NCBI GenBank assembly: GCA_041395565.1
Contig: JAWLAI010000009.1
Span: 1 to 64,000, forward strand
Reading direction: 5' to 3'
Source of the DNA: Pseudomonadota bacterium
GTDB lineage: Bacteria; Pseudomonadota; Gammaproteobacteria; UBA9214
Length of the DNA: 64,000 nucleotides
The position numbers were made by a program, and so were the translations under genes. Of this stretch, positions 1 to 8,859 are shown one piece after another. Below the pieces are notes generated by a model, which worked only from the letters and a program-made list of their open reading frames with translations, did not search any database and was not told the origin of the DNA. How positions within the stretch are numbered: the first letter of the stretch is position 1; each line of letters starts with the position of its first letter.

Positions 1-1
1 G

Positions 2-397
2 CTGCAGGATTGCCTGACGTGCCTGGACATCCCCACCCGGGTGCTGCACAGCACGCACGAGCTGCTGTTCGAACTGGTCGTCAAAAACGTTTACATCGTG
101 ACCACCAACTGCGCCGGCCTGATTACCGGCGGCACCGTCAGCGAATTGTGGGCGCAGCACCGCGAGCTGGCGCAGGATGTCGCACACGAGGTGATCCGGA
201 TCCAGGAACACCTGACCGGCATGCGCTTCGATGCGGAACAGGTGCTGGCGGCGATGCTGGCGGCCTTCGCGGGAGACCCGCAGCACGGCTGCACCGGGCG
301 CAGCGCGCCGCTGCGCCTCGCGCGCGCGCTGCAGCAGGCGGAGCGCGCCGGGATCGAGACCCCGGTGCTGCGGATGATCGCCGACCGGAATAGCTGA
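2..397 (+). CDS. C-terminal part of a probable 2-dehydropantoate 2-reductase (ApbA/PanE) family protein; 5' end outside window
   Basis: The reading frame is open from the first bases of the window, so only the last 131 codons are visible. The fragment is mostly helical with a Lys-Asn segment (VVKNVYIVTTNCAGL) followed by GGTVSELW, and it ends in ETPVLRMIA. This layout, a conserved Lys and Asn on a helix and a closing 'TP.l..l' segment, resembles the C-terminal helical domain of ketopantoate reductases, which reduce 2-dehydropantoate to pantoate with NADPH in CoA synthesis. The N-terminal NADPH-binding domain is not in the window, so the assignment rests on weak similarity and could be another 6-phosphogluconate-dehydrogenase-like fold. 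Stop codon TGA at 395-397. Confidence 0.45.
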   Translation: MQDCLTCLDIPTRVLHSTHELLFELVVKNVYIVTTNCAGLITGGTVSELWAQHRELAQDVAHEVIRIQEHLTGMRFDAEQVLAAMLAAFAGDPQHGCTGRSAPLRLARALQQAERAGIETPVLRMIADRNS

Positions 398-448
398 TTT
401 AACCGGCAACCAGCCGCCGCGCGGCACGCGCCGGCTCAACGTGTTGCC

Positions 449-478
449 TTGACAGGCCGCGCACTGTGCCCCTAAGGT
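449..478 (+). promoter_or_regulatory. Possible sigma-70 promoter for the secreted protease operon
   Basis: A perfect TTGACA (449-454) lies 18 bases before TAAGGT (473-478), a weak -10. It is the only promoter-like sequence in the short gap between the preceding stop and the protease start near 521. The -10 matches the consensus poorly, so this is tentative. Confidence 0.35.
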
Positions 479-520
479 GACGCGCTGCGCAGCCAGGACG
501 AGGATTACAGCGCTTTGTAC

Positions 521-3076
521 ATGCACAGCCTCACGCCCGACCGCCCGCACCCGCTCCACGCAGTACTGGCCGCCGCCATGCTCGCGCTCACGGGCTGCGG
601 CGGTGGCGGCGGTGACAGCACGGCAGCCAGCACCGGCTACACCCTGAGCGGCAGCATTCAGGCTGCCGCCGGCAATGCCGTCGACAGCGATGTCAACGAT
701 CCCTTCGCCCCCTATGCCAGCAACGACAGCGTTGCCGCGGCGCAGGTCATTCCCAATCCGGTGGTCGTTGGCGGCTACCTGAACCAGCCGGGCGGCGGGC
801 CGGACGGCCGTTCCCGCAGCAGCGGCGATATCTCCGATTTCTACCGGATCTCGATGGCGACGAACCAGCTCGTCATCCTGAATATCGCCGACCATGTTGC
901 CGGGGACCTGGATCTGTTCCTGTATGATGAAGGCAATACCCTGGTCGACAGCTCGGAAGGTATCGGTCCGACGGAAACCGTCACCGCACCGCTCGCGGGC
1001 ACATACTACCTCGAGGTCAGGATCTACGCCCGCGCCACACCGGGTGCGTCCAGCTACACGCTCACGCTCGGCCAGCAGTTGAGCGCGGCGCAGTCCGGCG
1101 CGAGCTTCCCGGCCGACGATTTCGTGCCCGGCGAGATCATCGCCCGCTTCAAACCCGGGAGCAGCGCCGGCAAGTCCGCCGCCGTGCAGGCAGCCGCTTC
1201 CGGGCTGGCATACAAGGCCGGCACGACCGGCCGGGCGCTGCTGTTGACACTGCCGCGACCCGCCGGCAGCAACGCTGCCGGTAGCGCCACCGAGCGCCGG
1301 CAGTACCAACGTGAAACCATCCAGGCCATCAAGCGCCTGCGGCAGCGGCCGGACGTCGAATTCGCCGAACCGAACTACCTGCGCCGGGTCACGCTTGCCC
1401 CCGGCGACACGAACTATCCCCTGCAATGGCACTATCCGCTGATCAACCTGCCACAGGCCTGGGACATCACCACGGGTACGGACACCGTCGTGGTCGCGGT
1501 GATAGACACCGGCATCCTCACTGCCCATCCCGACCTGCAGGGGCGCATCGGCCCGGGCTACGACTTCATCAGCGACCCGACCAATGCCCTGGACGGCGAC
1601 GGCATCGACCCGGACCCGGAAGACCCCGGCGATGGCGGCGTTGCCGGCAACAGCAGCTTCCACGGCACCCACGTCGCCGGCACGATCGCCGCTGCCACCG
1701 ACAACAGCATCGGCGTCGCCGGCACGAGCTGGGCGACCACGCTCATGCCGCTGCGCACGCTCGGCCTGAACGGGGGTACCAGCTACGACATCATGCAGGC
1801 CCTGCTCTACGCGGCCGGACTGCCGAACGATTCCGGCGGCGTCCCCGTACAGCGGGCGGACATCGTCAATCTGAGCCTGGGCGGATACAGCTTCTCCCAG
1901 AGCGAGCAGAACGTCATCGACCAGGTGCGTGGGCAGGGCGTCATGATCGTTGCAGCGGCCGGCAACGATGCGACCAGCAGCCTGTTCTATCCGGCATCGT
2001 ACAATGGCGTGCTATCCGTGAGTGCCGTAGACATCAACCAGCAGGCGGCGCCCTACTCGAATTTCGGCGCCGCCATCGATCTTGCCGCTCCCGGCGGCAA
2101 TACCGCCGCGGATGTCAACGGCGACGGCTATCCCGACGGCGTCCTCAGTACCAGCGGCGACGATTCCTCCGGCAGCCCGCCCCAGTATCTGTATCGCTTC
2201 CTGCAGGGCACTTCCATGGCGACGCCGCACGTGGCAGGTACGCTCGCGCTGATGAAAGCGGTCACGCCAACACTGACACCCGCCGATATCGACAACCTGC
2301 TGTTGAACGGCCAGCTGACAACCGACCTGGGCACACCGGGCCGCGACAATGTCTTCGGCTACGGCCTGATCGACGCCCACCGGGCCGTGGCGGCGGCGCA
2401 GGGCGGCATCACGCCGGTACCGCCAACCCTGGTGGTGTCACCCTCGGCGCTGAATTTCAGCACGCTCGGCACCACCGCATTCATCAGCGTTGCCAATGGC
2501 GGCGGCGGCACCCTGACCGTGAATCCACCCACCGATGACGCCGGCTGGCTGAACGTCGTGCCGGCCGTGACCGATCCCGTCACCGGGACCGGCAGCTATG
2601 TCGTCAGCGTCTCGCGCAACCGACTGGCGGAAGGCACCTATACCGCGACGATCACCATCAGCTCCAGCGCCAACAGCATCCAGGTTCCCGTCATCATGCA
2701 GGTGACGCTCCTGAACCAGGATGCCGATGCCGGATATCACTACATCCTGCTGATCGATCAGGCGAGCGGGGTACCCAAATACCAGGCCAGCGCGGCGGCT
2801 GCGAATGGTGTGTACCAATACACGCTGAACGGGGTCGCTGCGGGGACCTATGAGCTGCTCGCCGGCACCGACCTCGACAACGACGGCATTATCTGCGTGG
2901 GAAGCGAGGCCTGCGGCGGTTACATTTCGCTCGACCAGCTCACACCGGTCACGGTAGCGGCAGACCGTACCGGACTCGACTTCAACTCCGGCTTCAATGT
3001 CGTCATCACCACGGCGGGGCAGGCATCCGCCACCGCCGGCGTCGCCAGGCCGAGCCTGGAACGGGCCACGCCATGA
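521..3076 (+). CDS. Secreted S8 (subtilisin-family) serine protease, probable lipoprotein
   Basis: Protease of 851 residues with a short N-terminal hydrophobic segment ending in a lipobox-like LALTGC followed by a Gly run, so it is probably exported and lipid-anchored. Residues about 100-185 resemble a bacterial pre-peptidase C-terminal (PPC) domain, moved here to the N-terminal side. Residues about 200-290 look like a propeptide (EIIARFKPG). The catalytic domain follows, with Asp329 in VIDTG, His381 in HGTHVAG and Ser565 in GTSMATPHVAG, so the triad is complete. Residues about 637-730 resemble a BACON/Ig-like domain, and a last beta-rich domain carries DLDNDG. The start could be ATG 521 or TTG 515; a GAGGA sequence near 498-503 fits either. 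The next gene overlaps the stop by 4 bases, which suggests translational coupling. Confidence 0.9.
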   Translation: MHSLTPDRPHPLHAVLAAAMLALTGCGGGGGDSTAASTGYTLSGSIQAAAGNAVDSDVNDPFAPYASNDSVAAAQVIPNPVVVGGYLNQPGGGPDGRSRSSGDISDFYRISMATNQLVILNIADHVAGDLDLFLYDEGNTLVDSSEGIGPTETVTAPLAGTYYLEVRIYARATPGASSYTLTLGQQLSAAQSGASFPADDFVPGEIIARFKPGSSAGKSAAVQAAASGLAYKAGTTGRALLLTLPRPAGSNAAGSATERRQYQRETIQAIKRLRQRPDVEFAEPNYLRRVTLAPGDTNYPLQWHYPLINLPQAWDITTGTDTVVVAVIDTGILTAHPDLQGRIGPGYDFISDPTNALDGDGIDPDPEDPGDGGVAGNSSFHGTHVAGTIAAATDNSIGVAGTSWATTLMPLRTLGLNGGTSYDIMQALLYAAGLPNDSGGVPVQRADIVNLSLGGYSFSQSEQNVIDQVRGQGVMIVAAAGNDATSSLFYPASYNGVLSVSAVDINQQAAPYSNFGAAIDLAAPGGNTAADVNGDGYPDGVLSTSGDDSSGSPPQYLYRFLQGTSMATPHVAGTLALMKAVTPTLTPADIDNLLLNGQLTTDLGTPGRDNVFGYGLIDAHRAVAAAQGGITPVPPTLVVSPSALNFSTLGTTAFISVANGGGGTLTVNPPTDDAGWLNVVPAVTDPVTGTGSYVVSVSRNRLAEGTYTATITISSSANSIQVPVIMQVTLLNQDADAGYHYILLIDQASGVPKYQASAAAANGVYQYTLNGVAAGTYELLAGTDLDNDGIICVGSEACGGYISLDQLTPVTVAADRTGLDFNSGFNVVITTAGQASATAGVARPSLERATP

Positions 3077-3600
3077 TGGCGGCGCAGCGCCGCCACGGCA
3101 CTCGCCTCGCGACACTGCTGCTCGTGGCCGGGCTGATGGCGTGCAGGCCGGCCATCCCGCCCGCGTCCGGTACGGACACGCGCGCGGTCACCACCCTGGC
3201 CACCGGCACTCAGTGCGCACCCAGCGCACCAGCGCCGGCGGCGCGCTGGCTGGACACGCCAGCGTCCCTGCAATCCGCCTACCGCGACATGACCCGCCAC
3301 TCGCTCGGCGCGAACACGTTGCCCGCACCGGTGCCGGATTTCGCAGCATACGGGGTCTTGCAGGTGTTCATGGGGCAGCAGCCGACGGGGGGCTACCAGC
3401 TGCGTTTGCTGCGGCCAAACTTAGAACTCCACGCCACCGCTGCCACGGTGCGGATCGAGTGGCTGTCGCCGCCGCCCGGCGCCATCCTGCCCCAGCTGGT
3501 CACCAGCCCCTGCCTGCTGCTGGCCGTGCCGCGCGGCGCATACCATACCCTCACCGTCACCGACCAGGCCGGCCGGATCCGCGCCAACGCCGCGCTGTAG
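3073..3600 (+). CDS. PrcB C-terminal-domain lipoprotein
   Basis: Protein of 175 residues with an N-terminal signal ending in LLLVAGLMAC, a lipobox, so a probable lipoprotein. The C-terminal half (QPTGGYQLRL, then WLSPPPG, then TSPCLLLAVPRG) follows the pattern of the PrcB C-terminal domain, named after the PrcB subunit of the Treponema dentilisin complex, where PrcB partners a subtilisin-like protease. Its ATG overlaps the stop of the S8 protease gene, with a second ATG directly after it. Fusion-like coupling of an S8 protease with a PrcB-domain lipoprotein suggests that the two work together at the cell surface, as maturation or stability partner; this is inferred from context. Confidence 0.7.
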   Translation: MMAAQRRHGTRLATLLLVAGLMACRPAIPPASGTDTRAVTTLATGTQCAPSAPAPAARWLDTPASLQSAYRDMTRHSLGANTLPAPVPDFAAYGVLQVFMGQQPTGGYQLRLLRPNLELHATAATVRIEWLSPPPGAILPQLVTSPCLLLAVPRGAYHTLTVTDQAGRIRANAAL

Positions 3601-3626
3601 CCCACCGCCCGTACACCGGCCCCGGC

Positions 3627-4550
3627 TCAGCCCGCAGACTGCGCCGGCCACAGCCAGGCAGCACCGCGCACCCCGCTCGAATCCCCGTGCAGCGCACGGC
3701 ACAGCCGGGTATCGACCTGGTCGGAAAACACGTATGCCCCCCAGCGTTGCGGCACGGCCTGGTAGAGCCCCCCGATGTTCGACATGCCGCCGCCCAGCAC
3801 GATCACCTCGGGATCCAGGATGTTGATCACGCCGGCCAGCGCCCGCGCCATGCGGTCGGCATAGCGCGTCAACGCCGCCTGCGCCGCCGCTTCACCGGCG
3901 GCGGCACGCGCGTTGATGGCAACCGCATCCAGCGCCGCGCCCGTCGCCGCGCTGTAATCCTGCGCCAGCCCGGGACCGGACAGCCAGGTTTCGATACAAC
4001 CGTGCCGGCCGCAGTAGCAGGCCGCTCCGGGCAGTTCATCCGGCAGTGGCCAGGGCAGCGGATTGTGCCCCCATTCGCCGGCGATACCGTTCGGTCCGGA
4101 CAGGAGACGTCCGTCGACGACGATGCCGCCTCCGGTACCCGTGCCGACGATGACACCGAACACGCTGCGCGCGCCCGCCGCCGCCCCGTCATGCGCCTCG
4201 GACAGGGCGAAACAGTCGGCATCATTGGCGAAGCGCAGCCGTCGCCGGAGACGCTGTTCCAGATCAGCGTGCAGCGGCCGGCCGTTCAGACACACGGAAT
4301 TGGAATTCTTCACCAGCCCCGTCGCCCGCGAGATCGAACCCGGCATGCCGATTCCGACCGTGCAGCGCCGCCCCGCCGCCTGCTCCAGCGCCTCGACCAG
4401 CGCGGCGACTGCCGCGATGGTCGCCGCGTAATCACCCTGCGGCGTGGGCACGCGCCGGCGCAGACATTCGCCGCCGTCGTCCTGCAGCACGACCCCCTCG
4501 ATCTTGGTACCGCCGAGATCGATGCCGATGCGTGCCTCAGGCACAGCCAT
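3627..4550 (-). CDS. mak: ROK-family fructokinase
   Basis: Phosphorylates fructose (or a related hexose) at the expense of ATP. The 307-residue product opens with the phosphate loop GIDLGGTKIEG, has the ROK signature region with GEWGHNPLPW, and a zinc site of form CYCGRHGCIETW. It ends HGDSSGVRGAAWLWP, closely like E. coli Mak, which makes fructokinase likelier than N-acetylglucosamine kinase. The chosen ATG at 4550 lies just before the glycine-rich loop. The frame stays open upstream but that extension is not family-like. The start overlaps the 3' end of the phosphatase gene by 14 bases, so the two are cotranscribed. Confidence 0.85.
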   Translation of the reverse strand: MAVPEARIGIDLGGTKIEGVVLQDDGGECLRRRVPTPQGDYAATIAAVAALVEALEQAAGRRCTVGIGMPGSISRATGLVKNSNSVCLNGRPLHADLEQRLRRRLRFANDADCFALSEAHDGAAAGARSVFGVIVGTGTGGGIVVDGRLLSGPNGIAGEWGHNPLPWPLPDELPGAACYCGRHGCIETWLSGPGLAQDYSAATGAALDAVAINARAAAGEAAAQAALTRYADRMARALAGVINILDPEVIVLGGGMSNIGGLYQAVPQRWGAYVFSDQVDTRLCRALHGDSSGVRGAAWLWPAQSAG

Positions 4551-5142
4551 GCGCGACCAGGCTGTAGCCGCGGCTGCGGTCGGTACGCAGGCGCGTGATG
4601 CCGGCATTGGCAACGTGGATGCGATACATCGCGGCGGGCGGGATATCCAGCGCGGTGGCGATGACGGCACGGATGACACCGGCATGGGCCACCACGAGCA
4701 CCGACTGCCCCGCGTGCCGGTCCAGCAACTCCAGGAAGCCGGCACGCACGCGCGCCACGAAGGCATCCAGCGGCTCGGCGCCGGCCGGCCGCTGGCCGAC
4801 CGGATCGCGCAGGAACCGGTCCACCTGGCCAGGGTCCCTGGCCTCCAGCTCCGCCCGCGTGTGGCCTTCCCAGGTACCGAAACCGACCTCGGCGAACCGC
4901 GGCTCGGCGCGCAACGGCAAGGCCTGCCGCGCGCACAGTGCGGCGGCAAACCCATGACAGCGCGACAGCGGTGAACTCACCACCTGCTGCCACGGCCCGC
5001 GCCCGTCAACGGCGTCCCACATCTGCTGCCAGCCCCGCTCGCTCAGCGGATCGTCACGCTGGCCGCGAAAGCGTGTACCACCCACCGGTTCACCATGGCG
5101 CAACAGCTCGATCATGGTGGCTGGCGCCGTGGTCTCAGACAT
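4537..5142 (-). CDS. Histidine phosphatase (phosphoglycerate mutase-like) family protein
   Basis: Two-histidine phosphatase of 201 residues, probably cytoplasmic. The catalytic LLRHGE motif comes near the N-terminus, followed by the SSPLSRC arginine/serine segment, FGTWEG, and the second catalytic His in VVAHAGVIRAV. The size and FGTWEG block are like CobC (alpha-ribazole phosphatase) and other small members, but no cobalamin genes are nearby and the substrate cannot be set from sequence. ATG 5142 was chosen because it gives a normal family length; the upstream open frame runs into ampD. It overlaps ampD by 8 bases and mak by 14 bases, forming a compact three-gene unit. Confidence 0.85.
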   Translation of the reverse strand: MSETTAPATMIELLRHGEPVGGTRFRGQRDDPLSERGWQQMWDAVDGRGPWQQVVSSPLSRCHGFAAALCARQALPLRAEPRFAEVGFGTWEGHTRAELEARDPGQVDRFLRDPVGQRPAGAEPLDAFVARVRAGFLELLDRHAGQSVLVVAHAGVIRAVIATALDIPPAAMYRIHVANAGITRLRTDRSRGYSLVAHGCA

Positions 5143-5695
5143 ACCGGGTTTCCAGGCGTGCGTGGAAATCGGCCCAGTCGAAAGCCGGTCCGGGATCGGT
5201 CTTGCGCCCCGGTGCAATGTCGCTGTGTCCGGCGATGGCCTGGCGCGACAGTCCGGGATAGGTCCGCAGCAGCGCCCGCGTCACCGCGCCCAAGCGCTCG
5301 TACTGTACCGGTGTGTAGGGGTCCTCGTCCTGACCTTCCAGCTCGATGCCGATGGAAAAATCATTGCATGCCCGCCGCCCCTGAAAGCAGGAATCCCCCG
5401 CGTGCCAGGCGCGCTGATCGAATGGCACGTACTGGATCACTTCGCCATCGCGTCGGATCAGCACGTGACTGGAAACCCTGAGTCCGGCGATGTCCCGGAA
5501 ATAGGGATGTGCGTCCGGGTCGAGGCAGTTGGTGAACAACCGGTCGATCGCATCGCCACCATAGCAGCCGGGCGGCAGACTGATACCGTGGATCACGATC
5601 AGTTCCGGCGCGCAGCCGGCCGGCCGCGCGTCGCAATTCGGCGACTGCAGCTGACGGACATCACGCAGGCGGTGTGTACGGGGATCGATTTCCAC
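5135..5695 (-). CDS. ampD: 1,6-anhydro-N-acetylmuramyl-L-alanine amidase AmpD
   Basis: Cytoplasmic amidase that cuts the stem peptide from anhydro-muropeptides during cell-wall recycling, thereby limiting AmpC induction where AmpR is present. The 186-residue protein is the usual AmpD length. The zinc ligands are visible as His36 (VIHGISLP), His157 (GHSDIAPGRKTDPG) and Asp167, and Lys165 is in the catalytic position. The substrate-loop block CFQGRRACNDFSIGIELEG is also typical. It is the promoter-proximal gene of a minus-strand unit with the phosphatase and fructokinase genes. Confidence 0.93.
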   Translation of the reverse strand: MEIDPRTHRLRDVRQLQSPNCDARPAGCAPELIVIHGISLPPGCYGGDAIDRLFTNCLDPDAHPYFRDIAGLRVSSHVLIRRDGEVIQYVPFDQRAWHAGDSCFQGRRACNDFSIGIELEGQDEDPYTPVQYERLGAVTRALLRTYPGLSRQAIAGHSDIAPGRKTDPGPAFDWADFHARLETRYV

Positions 5696-5776
5696 GATGC
5701 GACCATCCTCCGGGCATTGACCCGGAATACTATACCGCGGATGCCGGGCAGACTTGCAGCCGGAACTGGCAGGGGT

Positions 5777-5807
5777 TTGACCGACAGGCGCCCGGATCGG
5801 CTAGAAT
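5777..5807 (+). promoter_or_regulatory. Possible sigma-70 promoter for the SH3-domain protein gene
   Basis: TTGACC (5777-5782) and TAGAAT (5802-5807) are separated by 19 bases, slightly long, and lie 35 bases before the GTG start at 5842. A TATAGT-like -10 for the divergent ampD is seen on the other strand at 5729-5734. Confidence 0.4.
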
Positions 5808-5841
5808 AGCCGCCACGATTTCCTTGCCGTCTGGAGCTGCA

Positions 5842-6510
5842 GTGAAGACCCCATCCGCCATCCTGCTTCTGTTCCTGCTCCTGGCAGGCAGCGCCGCAGC
5901 CGAAACGCGCTACGTCAGCGACAGCCTGGAGATCACCATGCGCAGCGGCAAGGGCAACAGCTACAGTATCACCCGCATGCTGGACAGCGGCACCCCGGTT
6001 GAGGTGCTGGAGGTGGACAAGGACGAGGGCTACACGCGCGTGCGCACCAAGAGCGGCAAGGAAGGTTGGGTATTGACGCGCTACCTGATGAAGACCCCGG
6101 CCGCGCGCGACCGCCTGGCGAGCGCCGAGAAGGATCTCGCGGAACTGGAACTGGAGAAGCGCAAGCTGGAAACCACGATGGCGGCGCTGAGCGAGGAAAA
6201 GAACGCGCTCGCCAGCGAACTCGAGTCACTCGGCGGCACCAACCGCAAGGTCAGCCAGGAACTGTCCGAGATCAAGCGCACCGCCTCCAGTGCCCTGGCC
6301 ATCGATTCCGAGAACAAGGAACTGAAGTCCCGGGTCGTCGCGCTGGAGCGCGACCTGCAGATCCTGCAGCAGGAGAACGAGGGATTGCGCGACCGCACCG
6401 CCCGCGACTGGTTCATGGCCGGCGCCGGCGTGATCCTGGTCGGCATCCTGGTCGGCCTGATCATCCCGCGCATCCGCTGGCGCAAGAAATCGAGCTGGGA
6501 CACGTTCTAG
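5842..6510 (+). CDS. SH3-domain envelope protein with coiled coil and C-terminal membrane anchor (TIGR04211-type)
   Basis: The 222-residue product has a cleavable signal (LLLFLLLAGSAAA), then a bacterial SH3 domain (residues about 22-85, with MRSGKGNSY and GWVLTRYL), a long charged coiled coil (about 90-190) and one C-terminal membrane span (VILVGILVGLIIP) followed by basic residues. This is the plan of the SH3-and-anchor proteins such as E. coli YgiM, which face the periplasm. Function is not firmly known. GTG at 5842 is preceded by GGAG at 5833-5836, which sets the start. Confidence 0.8.
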   Translation: MKTPSAILLLFLLLAGSAAAETRYVSDSLEITMRSGKGNSYSITRMLDSGTPVEVLEVDKDEGYTRVRTKSGKEGWVLTRYLMKTPAARDRLASAEKDLAELELEKRKLETTMAALSEEKNALASELESLGGTNRKVSQELSEIKRTASSALAIDSENKELKSRVVALERDLQILQQENEGLRDRTARDWFMAGAGVILVGILVGLIIPRIRWRKKSSWDTF

Positions 6511-6522
6511 CTCCCAGCGCGG

Positions 6523-6568
6523 GTTCCCGTGCGGCCGTGGCGGTTGTGGCCCCCGGCAGCAGGGCGCA
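6523..6568 (-). repeat. Diverged copy of the GCCACGGTCGC palindromic intergenic repeat
   Basis: On the minus strand this stretch reads like the repeats at 25279-25325, 39911-39960 and 51684-51734: a gcca..aatcGCCACGGtCGC core preceded by a CTGCC/TTGCC segment. It is the most diverged copy and lies between two convergent genes. Confidence 0.35.
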
Positions 6569-6576
6569 GTGCATGC

Positions 6577-8246
6577 CTACTCGTCCGTTACACAGCCTTC
6601 CGAGGCGTTCCTGACCAGTTGTATATACTTGTGCAGCGTACCGCGCTCCGCCTTGTAGGGCGGCATCCGCCAGGCAGCGCGGCGCTGTTCCAGCTCGGCA
6701 TCGCTGAGCGCCACCGACAGCGACTTGCTTTCCGCGTCGATGGTGATGACATCGCCGTCGCGGATCAGCGCGAGCGGTCCGCCTTCCTGGGCCTCCGGCA
6801 CGATGTGACCGATGATGAAGCCGTGTGATCCGCCGGAAAAACGTCCGTCGGTCAGCAGTGCCACGTCCTTGCCCAACCCCGCGCCCATGATGGCAGAAGT
6901 CGGTGTCAGCATCTCCGGCATGCCGGGGCCGCCCTTCGGTCCCTCGTAGCGGATGACCACCACGTCGCCCTTGCCGATGCGGCCTTGCTCCAGCGCCGTT
7001 AGCATGTCCTCCTCGGCGTCGAACACCCGAGCCGGGCCGCTGAAATGCAGGCCTTCCTTGCCGGTGATCTTGGCGACCGAGCCCCCCGGCGCAAGATTGC
7101 CCTTGAGGATCTGGATATGCCCCGTGGCTTTGATGGGATCGGACAGGGTGCGGAAGACATCCTGTCCCTCCCTGAGCCCGGGCAGGTCCCGCAGGTTTTC
7201 CGCTACCGTCTTGCCGGTCACGGTCAGGCAGTCGCCATCGAGCAGCCCCTGTTCCAGCGGAATTGTTCATCACTGCCGGCGTACCGCCCGCGTTATGCAG
7301 GTCTTCATCACGTAGCGGCCGCTCGGCTTGAGATCGGCCAGGAACGGTGGCCGGTCGCTGACGTCCTGGAAATCGTCGATGAGCGACACGTTCACGGCCC
7401 GCGCCGGCGATGAGGTGCAGCACCGCGTTGGTGGATCCGCCGGTGGCCATGACGTCCTGTGGCGTGAGCTGCGCGCGTCATGATGTCGCGCGGCGAGGAA
7501 TCCAGCTCAGGCAGATTGCGGATGGCCCTGCCGGCACTGTAGCACTCCGCCAACGGCAGGATCCACCGCCGGCGTCGAGGAGACAAGGCAGCGACATGCC
7601 CGCTGGCTCGTGGCCCGGGCCATGGTATTGGCCGTGCGCCCACCGCAGCCCCGCGCCGGGCAGGCATGATTGACGATGTTGTCCGCCGCGTCTCCTCATC
7701 GATCTTGCCGGCGATGAACTCGCCATGCTCTGGAAGGCCGAGACGATATCCAGGGCGGTACTAGTTGTGGTAGTGCCCGGGCTTGATGGTCCCCGCCGTA
7801 GATCGCGGAGCGCCGGGCGGTTGAGCCGGCCCATGGCGATCAGGCAGCCCGGCATGTTCTTTGCGTCCCAACCCGGCAGCGAGATGTTCGCGTCATACCA
7901 CCTGACGCACCGCGATGACGGTCTCGATGGAGTCGGCGATCAGGTCGCGTGACTGCAGCGAGTAGCTCCGTACCCTCGGTCCCATGGAAATACCGTCGCT
8001 AACACCGATGGTGTTGAAACGCATGCCGACCAGCCCGGCATCGATCACGCCCTCGCGCACCTTCGCGGCCAGGTCGTTCAGATGCATGTTGCAGGTATTG
8101 CCTTCGTACCAGACGCTCGAGATACCCACCTGCGCCTTATCCATATCGGTATCTTTCAGCCCGGTGCCGTACAGCATGGCCTGGGATGCGCCCTGCGACT
8201 TCGGTTGCGTAATGCGTGAACTGAAACGGTTCAACGGCTTGGTCAT
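6577..8246 (-). pseudogene. ilvD: Dihydroxy-acid dehydratase IlvD, interrupted by many small frameshifts
   Basis: Family function: dehydration of dihydroxy acids in branched-chain amino acid synthesis, using an Fe-S cluster. The N-terminal part is readable in one frame from ATG 8246 (MDKAQVGISSVWYEGNTCNM, then GVSDGISMG) and the C-terminal part from about 7221 to the TGA at 6577 (TDGRFSGGSHGFIIGHIVPE). Between 7230 and 7990 the family segments WYDANISLPG, NMPGCLIAMGRLNRPAL, ECYSAGRAI, MATGGSTNAVLHLIAG and LKPSGRYVMK appear in different frames. The total span, 1670 bases, is almost exactly that of an intact short-form IlvD (about 556 codons). The Cys of the Fe-S motif CDKNMPG reads as WDAKNMPG. 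Either a very young pseudogene or local sequencing/assembly error; the second is likelier because no stretch is lost. Confidence 0.85.
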
Positions 8247-8584
8247 GCGATCTACTCCGGTTGATTCAGGCGCCCAGGGTTGCAGCGGACTGTTAACTAT
8301 ACAGAGGGATCAGCCGGGGCAGAAACACGCGTGGCGGCACACCCGCCGGCCGCCGCACCCGGCAGCCGTCACACCGCAGCCGGTAGGTCGTGACAATGCG
8401 GGTCAACGCTGCGGAGCGGTCGGTGCGTCAAGATGACGCTGCGGCAGATACCGTTAATTAATATATAAAACAGCATATTGGGGTCAATATCAGGCTAAAA
8501 ATTCGCTTGCATGCCAGGTCCCAGAATCGTAGAATATAAGCAGTTACTTATTTTAAGACGTTCTAAACGTCGAGGAGGTGCAAG
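8247..8584. other. Divergent intergenic region between ilvD and the small membrane peptide gene
   Basis: No gene is seen. The region is GC-rich near ilvD and turns AT-rich from about 8450 to 8560 (a run of ttaattaatatataaaac), which is where the promoter of the 50-residue peptide is placed. Confidence 0.5.
8507..8535 (+). promoter_or_regulatory. Possible sigma-70 promoter for the small membrane peptide
   Basis: TTGCAT (8507-8512), a 17-base spacer and TAGAAT (8530-8535), about 50 bases upstream of the ATG at 8585. The -10 matches five of six consensus bases; the -35 is weak. Confidence 0.4.
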
Positions 8585-8737
8585 ATGTACTTCGACAACC
8601 TGACGCTGGTTTCGCTGGTGGTATTCCTGATCGCCTTCGGCGCCTTCATCTACTCGTGCCTGTTCCGCAACTGTATCTCCGGCAGCGCGCGCGACGACTG
8701 GCACGAAGACACGAACCGGGACGAGGACCGCGGCTAA
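8585..8737 (+). CDS. Small single-span membrane peptide (50 residues), unknown function
   Basis: The peptide begins MYFDNLTLVSLVVFLIAFGA and continues FIYSCLFRNCISG before a very acidic tail (DDWHEDTNRDEDRG). Residues about 7-26 form one membrane span, followed by two cysteines five residues apart. A perfect Shine-Dalgarno AGGAGGTG sits at 8573-8580, four bases from the ATG, which strongly supports translation. The gene lies between the broken ilvD and the metallo-hydrolase gene, with its own AT-rich upstream region. I do not recognise a family. Such peptides often assist a membrane complex, but nothing here shows which. Confidence 0.7.
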   Translation: MYFDNLTLVSLVVFLIAFGAFIYSCLFRNCISGSARDDWHEDTNRDEDRG

Positions 8738-8859
8738 CCGGGCCGGCGCCAGTCCGGCTTCCATTACTCGCCCATTCCAGCACGGCCGCGGGCGACGCGG
8801 CCGTGCGCCGGGGTGATTCGGCACCGCATCACCAACCGGAATACACAGGACACACCGTC

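Noticed and set aside
2997..4598. 533-codon plus-strand frame over the lipoprotein and mak genes
   Set aside because: It runs through two real genes on different strands and has an Arg/His/Pro-biased composition.
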